Shown here piece after piece: positions 1-10,084 of a stretch of 64,000 nucleotides of DNA (position 1 is the stretch's first letter; each line of letters starts with the position of its first letter). The notes under the pieces are model-generated. The model was not told the origin of the DNA. It saw only the letters and a list, made by a program, of their open reading frames with translations, and searched no databases. The position numbers and the translations under genes are program-made. Source of the DNA: Rhodeus uyekii (lineage: Eukaryota > Chordata > Actinopteri > Cypriniformes > Acheilognathidae); NCBI GenBank assembly GCA_037043235.1, contig JAWRVZ010000219.1:322501-386500 (forward strand). The letters are read 5' to 3'.

Positions 1-149
1 TATAAACTTTGGCTGTAATTCTGCAGTGTTTCTGATTTACAGGATCTCAGTAAAACTAATTTGATGAGGAAACACAATCGGCCAGAAGATGGCGCTGTTG
101 ACTTTATAAACAAATCACACTCGCTCCTACTGCACTGTGCTCTCCTCCT

Positions 150-186
150 TTATCTATCTATCCATCTATCTATCTATCTATCTATC
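150..186. repeat. CTAT tetranucleotide microsatellite
   Basis: Short run of TATC units with one CCAT variant, of the same kind as the large array near 24.1-25.0 kb. The open frame crossing it is a translation of the repeat and is not a gene. Confidence 0.95.
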
Positions 187-1214
187 AGCCTTGATAGCCA
201 CCATCTATCAGTTTACGGTCTGTCAGAGTACATGAGTTTATTTAATAGTTTTTACGGTTAGAGTTAGAAAGAGATGGTGTGTGTGTGTTTTTGTTAGTCA
301 TGTCCAGTCTGTTAGATGCGCTCAGGGGGATGTGTGGAGGATTCCGTGCGGCTTTGTGGGAGTTGCAGCAGTGAAACCGTGTCTGAACACAAGTGTGGGT
401 GGAAAGAAGAGGAGGGGACTGATGAAGTGAATGTGGAAAGAAGAGGAAGTGCTGATCAGACTCATGGGACAGAGACATGCATTTCAGGTGGAGGAGACTT
501 ATCTACAGACTTGTGGAAGCTGTAATGGTCGGAGAGACTGGGATAATATGCTTTCCGCAGACTTCACTGTAGGTGTCATGATTGATTACCATGTGCTGGC
601 CATTTTATTTTAAATAATATTTAATCAAAATTCAGTAAAACATCTGTGCATTCTAGTTAACCAAGCTAAAGTCTGTTTATTATCTGTAGGCTGAGGTTTC
701 ACCATCAAAATCTCTACAGGTCATGCTGGATGATCTGGATGGAGAGATGTTTGGGCTTATACACATCACATCATATATTGTTTTTGTGCAAATATGCATA
801 TATAGCCTCTATAAATATGTAAGTATTTTGAGAGCGTAGGAAGACCGAATTAATGTGTCATTTGAAGTTTTTCAAGGGAGTGGGTGGAGCCCAATTTTTT
901 TTTTTTTTGCATATTGTGTTTGTTTCTCTGATTGGTGGAATGTTCTGTGCAGCATTATGGGTAATGGAGTTTTTCACCACAAATTCCTCTGAAAACATGA
1001 TTCTTTTAAAACCAAGTTGAAGTAATGCAGGCTGGCGGCTTTAATCGAAACAAATATCATCGATTTACGCTCACAGTTGAGCTGTCTTTAAAAGTTATCC
1101 GTAAAAAGCAATTTCCCAAAATGAATAGTGTTTACTTGCATCATGCCATCTTGAGTTTTGGGTAGCCTTTTGCATATGTATTATTTTTATATTAATAATG
1201 CAACTAAGTAAACC

Positions 1215-1217
<3 letters not shown>
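187..1217. other. No gene seen; unique AT-rich DNA
   Basis: I see no conserved protein motif, terminal repeat or tRNA-like signal here. A run of about 14 T lies at 895-908. The short open frames at 242-613 have no recognisable domain and I treat them as chance. Confidence 0.6.

Positions 1218-1281
<64 letters not shown>
1218..1281. repeat. TA dinucleotide microsatellite
   Basis: Uninterrupted alternating TA run of roughly 64 bases, likely to be length-polymorphic. Confidence 0.97.
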
Positions 1282-1285
<4 letters not shown>

Positions 1286-3960
1286 ATATATTATTTATTA
1301 ATTTATTTTAATAATTAGGCCAAAAATAGAAGTGACTTTTATCTTTATGATCCTGTACCCACCTAGCCAATGCAAAGTTGTTCATGAGCTTCTAGGGATT
1401 TGTGAAATCAATCATTTTTGTTGCAATAGTGTTTTATACAATATTTTTTTCAAAGCAGCTAGGCAAGACAATAGTGTCATTATTCAGATGGATTTAAATC
1501 AGTGTTGATTCAATTCAGTTTAATATCTGTGTAAAATTAATCTAATCAATTAAGAAACAATGTATGCAAAAATGAGACGTTCAGGATGTGAAGCAAGTAT
1601 TGATATCAATTTCAGCATCATTAGCAGTGAGTGATCCTTACAATATGGCGCGAGGTATCCTCGCATTATATAAAGATTGCTTATAATCTACCATCAAATT
1701 TGTCATTTTATGGTTTGGATATCACCATAGACTGCGCTATACCACCCATATGCTATTCATTTTATTTGTTCAGATCTTAAAAAATTTCTTAAAAGTCTTA
1801 AATTTGATGCAGATACGTTACACTCAGTACTTTATATCAAAGTAACAATGCATTTGGTTACACCTTCTGGTTTCATAACTGTACTTTTTGTAAGAACACA
1901 CAAACATAACATTAAACACTCAGAGAATATCAGCTTCAATACCTCTTGTAGTCGTACCGTGTGTGTCTCCTATGAATGACTGTGCATTCTGATTTTAGGC
2001 TCCTTTATATTTTCCCTCAGTTTGCTTTGTCACAGCTGAGAAAGCAAATGAATATGCAGAAAGGCGATAAGTCAAAAGAACAGCTGGCATTGGAAATGGA
2101 AAGCAATTTCTAGACCCATGCTGATGATGATAATACAAGAAAAAGACATTGTGAGCACAGATAAATGCAGCTGAGCTCCTTGTTCTGTGCAAACACAGAT
2201 GTTTTCTTAAAAATCAGATCTACAACAGTAAACAGACTGAAACTGACTTTAAATACTGTTATACTTCAGGCGCTCAAATCTAGAAAACAAATGTAAAATA
2301 AACACTCCTGTTGTGTATTTTTACAAATAATATAACAATAGTTTTATTTCACACCTGTAATGCATCCACTTAACTTTTTAGAGTTGTGATCACTATGAAC
2401 GCATTGTGTGGAACAGTTGTGTAACACTATGATTTCTGTTCGTCGATTCCACGTTTCAATTTGTATAACTTTACTGCCAAGCAAGAGAAGGTATAAAAAC
2501 ACACTGCCTGCTCTCTTTCTCTCTCGTATTGGAAAGTCCAATTTAATCTAGAAAATGAGTTTGTTCTAAACAGACCATATGTATTTATGGAAAGCCTGAA
2601 GCATTCTGGCAACTTGGTTCATTCGGACAGTTTTTGTAAAAGAACAGATTCTAAAAAAAGGCTAGAGTTTCAGGGTTTTGTATTTTAGGTGCTTGCTCAA
2701 AATAAGCATCTCTCTGATTTAAAACTGTAAAAAAAAAAAAAAAAAGATGTATATATGAAAATATAATATATTTATTCACAATGGGGTGCTGAAAACTTTT
2801 TTTCAGACTTCTTTTAGGGGTTTTGTCCTCCAAAAATATATCATCCCTTTAACACTCTATAGAGATGATTCCACTCTTTCCCAAAGATCAACCCCCTTGG
2901 AGATTTCTCTCCTTGCCAGTCATCAAAACAGCATGATTGAAAGCGTGAAATGGCTTTAATACAACAGTTCAATAAACAATTTGTTCATTTTGAGTACAAC
3001 AAATTCATTTTGTGTACAGAGGACAGTTACTTTTTCACCACCTACTGTATTGACTGCAACATTTGAGCCCATCCCAGCATCTTGAGCCATACTACAAAAA
3101 AATTTAGTCTTGACATAGACATTTGTTGTGCTTACATATCATGAATGACCCACTAAGCATATATCACATCACAATTACAACTTACAAACTCATCAGTTGG
3201 AATATCAGATTAGGACTTGAAGGCAAGTATGTACATGTCTTGTTAAAATCCACATCAAATATATAAATAAAATATATTCTGAATTCACAATTTATCATGT
3301 CTAACCTTCTCAACTATTCTAACCCCTTTGATTCCCTTTGAATATTTTGAGTGTAAGTGAATATCTGTCCTCCTTTTTAATGATCTCCATTGTTCTGCCG
3401 AGACCCGAGAGTATTATTAAAGGCAACGCTCATCTGTTACAGCCTTTATAATGAACATATTATTGGTATCATTGTCCTTCTTTGCCGCTGACATCTTTAT
3501 GGCAGTCACGCATAGCTGCATTATGAGCCGAATAAGTGAAATTGAATATAGAGGGAATTCACTGAATCTGACAGGAACTGGCATTGTTATCTTTATAGTT
3601 GATATATTTCAGGGGTGTGAAATATTTATACTGACGTTTGTGATTTGAGCAAACAAACAAGTCATATCTAGACACCAACAATTCACACTACACAGAAAAG
3701 TGCAGACTAATGGCAACAGTTATCAGATTATAGTACGTCACTTCAACAGACACAGATTCAACATGTTCAATCTGCGATAACCAGACCAATGACAACAGGG
3801 TTTTTGCTCATGTTGCCGTCTGCCGGTGCAGTGTGACTTTAGCAACTAACCAGAACACCTATGCAACCATGTAGAAACCACACAGCAAAACCCCCAGGAT
3901 TAATTTAACCATTGTTACATGCCTCCCCAGTATAGGATTCAGGGAATCAGAAACAAGGAC
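1282..3960. other. No gene seen; mostly unique DNA
   Basis: AT-rich sequence with a poly-A run at 2729-2745. The 3380-3650 stretch has more balanced composition and lacks low-complexity sequence, so it could be a conserved non-coding element; that is a guess from texture only. No exon-like frame was recognised. Confidence 0.55.
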
Positions 3961-3977
3961 GTTTTTGACAGTTAACA

Positions 3978-4290
3978 TTAACAGACAACAAAGTGCTTTC
4001 CTCTCCTGTCCCAGCACTCCATAACCTCCCACCCCCACCAGTACTGTGAGAAGTAGATTGGATGATCAACTCCAGAACAGCCTTCCTGCAGCAGGACTCT
4101 GCCAGCTCCCACAGAACTTTCATCTACTTGAAAGATGAAAATGAAAGGAGAAAATTTAGGAGCTGACAGGATCACAGCACTGTAGAGAAGGTCTTTGGCG
4201 GTAGCAAAAGCACACTCACACTGAGGAGCCCAAACAAATTCTTTCATAGTACTAAGCAGGTCAGTAAGACTCATTTGGCAAACTCGCACT
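3978..4290 (-). pseudogene. Ty3/Gypsy pol fragment (RT end / RNase H start)
   Basis: The minus-strand frame of about 100 residues carries the signature of the reverse transcriptase to RNase H junction of fish Gypsy elements: an FVW..CE.AF..AKDLL motif near residues 18-35, then APKFSPF, then a VDES..GAG.VLLQ motif that corresponds to the first RNase H active-site region, then a degraded DHPI.YFS motif. In the family this protein copies element RNA into DNA. Only a short internal piece survives, with substitutions (for example W runs where the family has a KF motif), and no LTR, integrase or gag is visible next to it. I infer an old truncated copy. Its upstream neighbour at 4417-4512 is a separate repeat and may or may not belong to the same element. 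Confidence 0.75.
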
Positions 4291-4416
4291 TAGCTGAGCA
4301 TTAATTAATCTGTAAACTCCAACCTATGGATGTAATTTTCCCAGCCAATTAATGGGATCACGTCATTCAGGTAAGGTTTACAGTTAAGCAAACCTGACAA
4401 CTCACTGGAAGGACTG

Positions 4417-4512
4417 TAGGGGAATTACAGTTGAGACCCGAAGACCAGATATGTTGAATGAAGACCAGGAGCCAGAAGTGCAGCTTCAGGTCTCACAAGG
4501 AGTTCGTACGCC
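4417..4512. repeat. Interspersed repeat, copy 1 (partner at 56966-57107)
   Basis: The stretch from CTGTAGGGGA through GACCAGATATGTTGAATGAA to the CTTCAGGTCTCACAAG block is matched, in the same order, at 56966-57107. This copy lacks about 50-60 internal bases present in the partner. The family is not identified; it could be part of an LTR retroelement. Confidence 0.8.
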
Positions 4513-4896
4513 GCCCCAAATACAATAACATTATTACAGAAATTATACTCTAACAGAGGCTACTAACTACGTCATTGATGACGGTTAAATTATTCTGATT
4601 GGCTAAGAAAGAAAGAAAGATAAACAAAACTAGTAATTTTCCACACCGGAGCAAACCGTCTGAAGCATATCTCCATTGATCACATGGTTGACGGGTTAGT
4701 GACCTTCCACGTGGCTTGTTGCTCTGACAGTGGACTTCAGCTCTTCTGCATTGTTGTGTCTGGCATAATCGCATCTTCCTCTTCACAATACCCCATAGAT
4801 TTAAAATAGGATTACGGTCAGGTGAATTTGCTAGCCAGTTAAGAACAGGGATACCATGATTCTTAAACCAGGTGGTTGCTTTGGCACTGTTTGCAG

Positions 4897-6177
4897 CATA
4901 GGCGGAGTTTCACTTTTGTGCTTGGGGGGGCACCTACCAGGCCAGCAGACCACGAGCTCATTTTTTTTTTTATATCATATTTATATATAATTCATTCTAC
5001 ATATAAAATACATTTACAATGAACAATGACTTTATACCAGTGCTTCTCAATTATTTTCTGTCACACCCCCCTAGGAAGAGGTAAAAATTTCGCGCGCCCC
5101 CCCTCAACCCCATTTTGGAACTTTCGCCTTATTGTTTCCATGGCAACGCGTCATGCTTGTCACGTGACATACCGCAGTCACAAAAAGCACTGTATAATAG
5201 ATAATTCAAAATAGTCACCAACTTGTTGGCTAAACTTGTTGAAACCTAAAAGAAATCGTATGTGGTTGAAAACACTGAATTGTTGTGATAAATGACAAGC
5301 TCTGAGCGCGTCTTTTTTTTGGATCAGTGCCAGATATTGCGTGAAAACACGTGTGAATTTAGTGGTTGATCACGTGACACATATGAACGCCGGTGTGTGA
5401 CCATACACGTCAAAGAATGAGGAGACGGTTATCTGAAATTCATAGCCTATGCTGCTCTTGTTCAGTGCAAGAAAACCTACTCCCTGGCAAAAAAAAAAGC
5501 ATGTACCCCAGGGGGGCGCGCCACACTATTTGAGAACCACTGCTTTATACAAAGAATAGCGAATAGAACAGACAGTTGTCTGTTCTATAGTTGCTGTTTT
5601 GTTTTGCATCGGCAGTGATAGGGTTAACACGGGGAGTTCAGAAGTACTCAAAAAAGCTAGTGTGTTATACGGGTGCGCTTGTTACAGTGTGTTGTTCTTC
5701 GTTCCGATTAAAGTTCATAAACAGAGCCTCCCTTGACCTGTCATAGAACTACTTCAGACATTACAATATCTTACCTAATGCAGAAGAAGCCGCCTCTTTT
5801 TCCGAGATGCGTAGATGTCCACTGTCTTCTCTTCTGATAGATTTGACACTTTTAGTAGTGGATTTATAAAAAAAAACAACGAATGTCCATTTTGTTTATT
5901 CAGCGCGTAAAACAGAACGAGAAGAGCGTCCACTCACGTACCGCGATACTTTGAGATTCGCAAATCGCGGGAGAATGTAATAAAGCTACAGTAATTAAAA
6001 AATAATTAGCCATATCTTACTCCTTCTATACACAGAACTAATAAGTTAAGACAAATAAAACGAGAAAATATGAATTCTGTAATAGCAAAAAAATATTCAA
6101 AGCACAAGGCAGGCATTAACTGGCTCTGGTCTGGGGGGGCAGTGCCCCCCCCAGCCCCCCCCCAAACTCCGCCTATG
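4897..6177. mobile_element. hAT-like non-autonomous transposon inserted in Tc1
   Basis: Perfect 14-bp terminal inverted repeats, CATAGGCGGAGTTT at 4897-4910 and its complement at 6164-6177, are flanked by the exact 8-bp target duplication GTTTGCAG at 4889-4896 and 6178-6185. An 8-bp duplication is the hAT hallmark. G-runs sit just inside both ends. No transposase is recognisable, so the element depends on another copy. A second hAT MITE (5038-5542) is inserted in it; without that the element would be about 0.77 kb. The 5560-6000 part is CpG-bearing and may be a remnant of the 5' end of an autonomous relative (inference). Confidence 0.9.
5038..5542. mobile_element. hAT MITE (CAGTG-TTCTCAA termini), copy 1
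   Basis: Begins CAGTGCTTCTCAA and ends TTGAGAACCACTG, with the exact 8-bp target duplication CTTTATAC at 5030-5037 and 5543-5550. The interior carries long C-runs near both ends and a CACGTGAC motif. It is nested inside the hAT element 4897-6177. The same family occurs in opposite orientation at 6604-6988. No coding capacity. Confidence 0.92.
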
Positions 6178-6603
6178 GTTTGCAGGTGCCAAGTCCTGTT
6201 GGAAAATGAAATCTGCTTCTCCATAAAGTTGGTCAGCAGCAGAAGCATGAAGTGCTCTAAAACTTCCTGGTAAACGGCTGCGTTGACCTTGGACCTCCAA
6301 AAACACAGCACATGACATGGCACCCCAAACCATCACTGACTGTGGAAACTTTACACTGGACCTCAAGCAACGTGGATTGTGTGCCTCTCCTTTCTTCCTC
6401 CAGACTCGGGGACCCTGATTCCAAAGGAAATGCAAAATTGGCTTTCATCTGAGAACCTAACTTTGGATCACTCAGCAGCAGTCCAGTCCTTTTTGTCTTT
6501 AGCCCAGGCGAGACGCTTCTGATGCTGTCTGTTGTTCAAGAGTGGATTGACACAAGGAATGCGACAGCTGAAACCCATGTCTTGCATACATCTGTGCGTA
6601 GTG

Positions 6604-6988
6604 CAGTGGTTCTCAAATAGCGTGACCGTAGGGAACATGCTTTTTTTTGTCAGGGAGTAGGTTTTCTTGCACTGAACAAGAGCAGCAGATATAAAGTTCA
6701 GATAACAAACCCTTCACCCGTTGATGTGTACGATCACACCGGTGTTCATGTGTCACGTGATCAATAGCTAAATTCACACGTGTTTTCACGCGCTATCTGG
6801 CACTGATCCAAAAAAGACGCGCTCAGAGAACTTGATCATTATAAAGGTTTTTAAGCGACAAACATTCACTTCCACATATCTGAGAATCTGAATATCAGGT
6901 AGTTGATAACAGAGCCAACAAGTTGGTGACTATTTTGAATAAAATTTTTTTTACTTCTTCCTAGACAGAAAATAATTGAGAAGCACTG
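6604..6988. mobile_element. hAT MITE (CAGTG-TTCTCAA termini), copy 2
   Basis: Begins CAGTGGTTCTCAAATAG and ends AATTGAGAAGCACTG, with the exact 8-bp target duplication GCGTAGTG at 6596-6603 and 6989-6996. The interior matches copy 1 (5038-5542) in reverse orientation, including the CACGTGATCA and TCTGGCACTGATCC blocks. Inserted into the Tc1 transposase between the DNA-binding and catalytic parts. Confidence 0.92.
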
Positions 6989-7421
6989 GCGTAGTGGTTC
7001 CACTCCAGCTGTAGTCCACTCTTTGTGAATCTCCCCCACATTTTTTAATTGGTTTTGTATCACAATCCTCTCCAGGGTGCGGTTATCCCTATTACTTGTA
7101 CACTTTTTTCTACCACATCTTTTCCTTCCTTTCGCCTCTTTATTAATGTGCTTGGACACAGAGATCTGTGAACAGAAAGCCTCTTTTGCAATTACCTTTT
7201 GTGCCCTGGCCTCCTTGTGCAAGGTGTCAATGATCATCTTTTGGACAACTGTCAAGTCAGAAGAACACCTGCTCTTCCCCATGATTGTGTAGCCAACAGA
7301 ACTAGACTGAGAGACCATTTAAAGGTCTTTGCAGGTGTTTTGAGTTAATTAGCTGAATAGAGTGTGGCACCATGTGTCTTCAATATCAAACCTTTTCACA
7401 ATATTCTAATTTTCTGACATA

Positions 7422-8035
7422 ACTGACATAACTGATATAAAAAAATGGATGACTAATAACTTTCTACTCCTTAATTCTGAAAAAAAAACAGAGATTCTAA
7501 TTATTAGACAAAAAAGTTCTGCTCGTAATCTAGACTACTGCCTAATACTCGATGGCTGTTCTGTCAAGTCTTCGTCGTCAGTTGGAAATCTGGGTGTGCT
7601 CTTTGATAGCAATCTTTCATTTGAAAGCCACGTCTCTAGCATCTGTAAAATGGCATTCTTTCATCTTAAAAATATATCTAAATTGCGACATATGCTATCT
7701 AAGACAAATGCGGAAAAGTTAGTTCATGCGTTCATGAGTTCAAGGCTAGATTATTGTAATGCTCTACAAGGTGGTTGCCCTGCACGCTTAATAAACAAAC
7801 TGCAGCTGGTCCAAAATGCAGCAACTCTAGTTCTTACTAGAACCAGGAAGTATGAGCATATTAGCCCAGTTCTGTCAAACCTGCACTGGCTTCCTATTAA
7901 ACACCGAATACATTTTAAAATCTTGCTAATTACTTAAAAAGTATTAAATGGTTTAGCTCCACAGTACTTGAGCGATCTCTTAACACATTATAGTCCTTCA
8001 CGTCAGCCAGATCCGGGCCATATCCAGATCAGATG
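7422..8035 (+). pseudogene. L2 LINE reverse transcriptase C-terminus
   Basis: Open from about 7449 to a stop at 7935-7937 (162 residues). Family motifs in order: NSEKKTEILII, LDGCSVKSSSSVGNLGVLFDS, HVSSICKMAFFHLKNISKLR, SRLDYCNAL, LINKLQLVQNAA, LHWLPIKHRIHFKILL. The TAA at 7935 sits where the family has a tyrosine codon, and the same frame continues with KVLNGLAPQYLSDLLTHY to the natural end at 8033-8035, so a single nonsense change separates this from an intact C-terminus. The catalytic core and the endonuclease are missing through 5' truncation. Product not expected. Confidence 0.9.
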
Positions 8036-8500
8036 AAGGACCTGCACCTGGAGACGAGCACAGCACTGAAGTGTCTGCGGAGATCGTGACTCTACTAGAC
8101 CCTCCCCTGTGACGGTCTTGAACCCACCTCCAACCGGACCAAATTGGACTTAATATTGGACTTGAATTGTTGTCAATATAATAATCATGCACTGTTTGGC
8201 TGTTGACCAGAGGAGAACTGGTCCCCTGACTGAGTCTGGTTTCTCCCATGGTTTTTTCTCCATTCTGTTCTTCATTCATTCCGTCATCTGCTGGAAATTT
8301 TGTTCCTTGCCATTGTCGCCTATGGCTTGCTCAGGAAACTTAACACTTAATATTCATCAATTGTATTAATCCGCCTGCTCTTTGCTGCTGTTCAGCCAAA
8401 CAAACTTTGTTTATATTGTTTTCCTGTGACCACTGTAAAGCTGCTTTGAAACAATCTGTATTGTAAAAAGCGCTGTATAAATAAAGGTGACTTGACTTGA
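7422..8500 (+). mobile_element. L2-type LINE, 5'-truncated, inserted in Tc1
   Basis: Contains the C-terminal part of a non-LTR reverse transcriptase, a 3' UTR with the GGAGAACTGGTCCC and GGTTTCTCCCA blocks, and a tail of AAATAAAGGTGACTTGACTTGA. It lies in the Tc1 terminal region; a TGACATA duplication at 7415-7421 and 8498-8504 fits target-primed insertion, though the first three bases of the right copy could belong to the TTGAC tail. Two more 3' ends of the same family lie at 8709-9263 and 33608-34083. Confidence 0.88.
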
Positions 8501-8708
8501 CATACTGAATTTGAGATTTTCCTTAGTTGTCAGTTATTATCATTAAAATTAAAAGAAATAAACATTTGAAATATATCAGTTTGTGTGTAATCAATGAATA
8601 TAATATACAAGTTTCACTTTTTGAATGGAATTAGTGAAATAAATCAACTTTTTGATGATCTTCAAATTACATGACCAGCACCTGTAGAGAGGGTAATTCC
8701 CATTCCCA

Positions 8709-9263
8709 TAGAATGGCATCTACGCTGATATTGGTCTCTGTTTATTCCGAGGTTATCGTGGTCAGCTGGATCCGGGCCATATCCAGATCAGATGAAGGAC
8801 CTGGACACGAGCACAGCACTGCCCTGAAGTGTCTGCGGAGATCGTGACTCTACTAGACCCTCCCCTGTGACGATCATGAACCCATCTCTAACCGGACCAA
8901 ATTGGACTTCATATTGGACTTGAATTGTTGTATAATAATCATGCACTGTTTGGCTGTTGGCCAGAGGAGAACTGGTCCCCCGACTGAGCCTGGTTTCTCC
9001 CAAGGTTTTTTCTCCATTCTATTCTTCATTCGTTACGTCACCTGCCGGAGTTTTGGTTCCTTGCCGCTGTCGCCTATGGCTTGCTCAGTTGGGGAAACTT
9101 AACACTTAAAATTCATCAATTGTATTGATTCAGCTGCTCTTTTGGGGCTTCTGTTCAGCCAAACAAACTTTGTTTATATTGTTTTTCCTGTAAAGCTGCT
9201 TTGAAACAATCTACATTGTAAAAAGCGCTATATAAATAAAGGTGACTTGACTTGACTTGACTT
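8709..9263 (+). mobile_element. L2-type LINE 3' end, copy 2
   Basis: Starts at AATGGCATCTACGCTGATAT and shares the 3' UTR of the 7422-8500 copy from CCGGGCCATATCCAGATC onward, ending in TTGAC repeats. It carries no reverse transcriptase. It begins just 3' of the Tc1 terminus. The 33608-34083 copy starts at the same internal point. Confidence 0.85.
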
Positions 9264-9707
9264 AATGTGCTCCTGATATGGAGAGGAAAATTACAACTGT
9301 TTTAGGAACCTTTAGCCTTGAAGGTTCGATATATAAATGCTGAAACAGCCCTCCCTTCTTTGTCACACTCTCCAGGGCAGCTTCGGAAGTCTGTATGACT
9401 TTTGACCTTTTTTGTCTCTTATTCAAAATTGATAAATGATTTGGCCACTACAGTAACCATTTTGAATTTCTGTCATACATCTACAAAATTTCTTATCGAG
9501 AATTGACAGAGATTTAGATGTTAATGTTTTATTGAATATTTCGTTTCAAGACACCACTATGGTGATCAGTGTTTACTTTCGTTGGACTCTTGACCCTTGA
9601 CTTTTTAATATTTATTTATATCTCGCTCATTTAACTTTGTGTTTATAAGTGCATTTGTTATGGCCAAAGAAAATAGGATGTGGTCCTATTGAATACATTT
9701 TGATGGT
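9264..9707. other. Old repeat DNA; no gene
   Basis: No coding signal. The part at 9470-9612 belongs to a dispersed repeat also found, inverted, around 43842-44530. The LTR element starts directly after this stretch. Confidence 0.6.
9470..9612 (-). repeat. Dispersed repeat of unknown class, copy A
   Basis: The reverse complement of this stretch matches 43842-43896 plus 44450-44530: the shared blocks are AAAAGTCAAGGGTCAAGAG, AACACTGATCACCAT, and an ATTCAATAAA...CGATAAGAA...GTAGATGTATGACAG series. In the partner copy the match is interrupted by a MITE, so this copy shows the empty site. Confidence 0.8.
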
Positions 9708-10045
9708 TGTTACAGTCATGTTGTGTCTTTATCACTTCCCTGTCTATCGTTATGTCACTTGTTCACTTCCAGGACTTTCTAGATCCTTCCACACCTGTCT
9801 TGTGTTAATCATCTCGTTAGTGGCTCCAGGTGTGTCCCTTATCCTCTCTATTTAAACCCTCCTGTTCTCCCTAGTCTTTGTCTCTTGTTGACGTTCCATG
9901 TGCCCTAGTGTGGATGTTTCCTCGTGCCTCCAAGTTTGCACTCCTATGTGCCATTTTGGTTCTCTGTTATGATTAAAGTGTTTTCTGTTTCATCTCCGTG
10001 TTCTCCTCGTTTTTCTTCACATTGCACGCCAGCTCATCCCTGACA
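9708..10045 (+). repeat. 5' LTR
   Basis: Begins TGTTACAGTCATG and ends TCATCCCTGACA. A TATA-like CTATTTAAACC lies at about 9850 and an ATTAAAG poly(A)-like signal at about 9972, giving the usual U3-R-U5 order. It would act as the element's promoter. Confidence 0.93.
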
Positions 10046-10084
10046 GAACAAGAGACCGGGTTAGTTACCCAAAAACAACTTCCT

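Larger units (their letters stand above)
4716..7282 (-). pseudogene. Tc1-like transposase, disrupted
   Basis: Starts at MGKSR (ATG at 7282-7280), the usual start for this fish Tc1 group. The N-terminal paired-like DNA-binding domain is readable (LTVVQKMIIDTLHKE, SVSKHINKEAKGRKRCGRKK). Before the second hAT insertion the frame reads GEIHKEWT. The catalytic domain is split: the first aspartate survives as FSDESQF, followed by a one-base deletion that shifts the NQGPRVWRK block; the second aspartate survives as FQQDLAP, immediately before the 4897-6177 insertion; the third acidic position reads PDRNPILNLWG where the family has PIENLWG, so the catalytic glutamate is a leucine. The C-terminal end after KRKMR is frameshifted. 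Intact relatives are about 340 residues and cut and paste the element at TA sites. This copy cannot work. Confidence 0.9.
4716..8686 (-). mobile_element. Tc1/mariner transposon interrupted by nested insertions
   Basis: Pieces at 4716-4888, 6186-6595, 6997-7414 and 8505-8686 read in order on the minus strand as one Tc1-like element. The 8505-8686 piece is the transposase-upstream terminal region and ends at a CAGCACCTGTAG terminus. The opposite end is missing: homology fades near 4716, before an inverted repeat, so the element is truncated. The gaps are occupied by a hAT element (4897-6177), a hAT MITE (6604-6988) and an L2 LINE (7422-8500), each bounded by its own target duplication, so all three post-date the Tc1. 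Immobile now: the transposase is broken and one terminus is gone. Confidence 0.88.

Noticed and set aside
61..613. Overlapping short frames at the window start
   Set aside because: One translates the TATC microsatellite, and the others have no motif and no exon signals.
6006..6448. Overlapping minus-strand frames of about 60-110 residues as separate genes
   Set aside because: They are frameshifted pieces of one Tc1 transposase and run into the hAT insertion at 6177.
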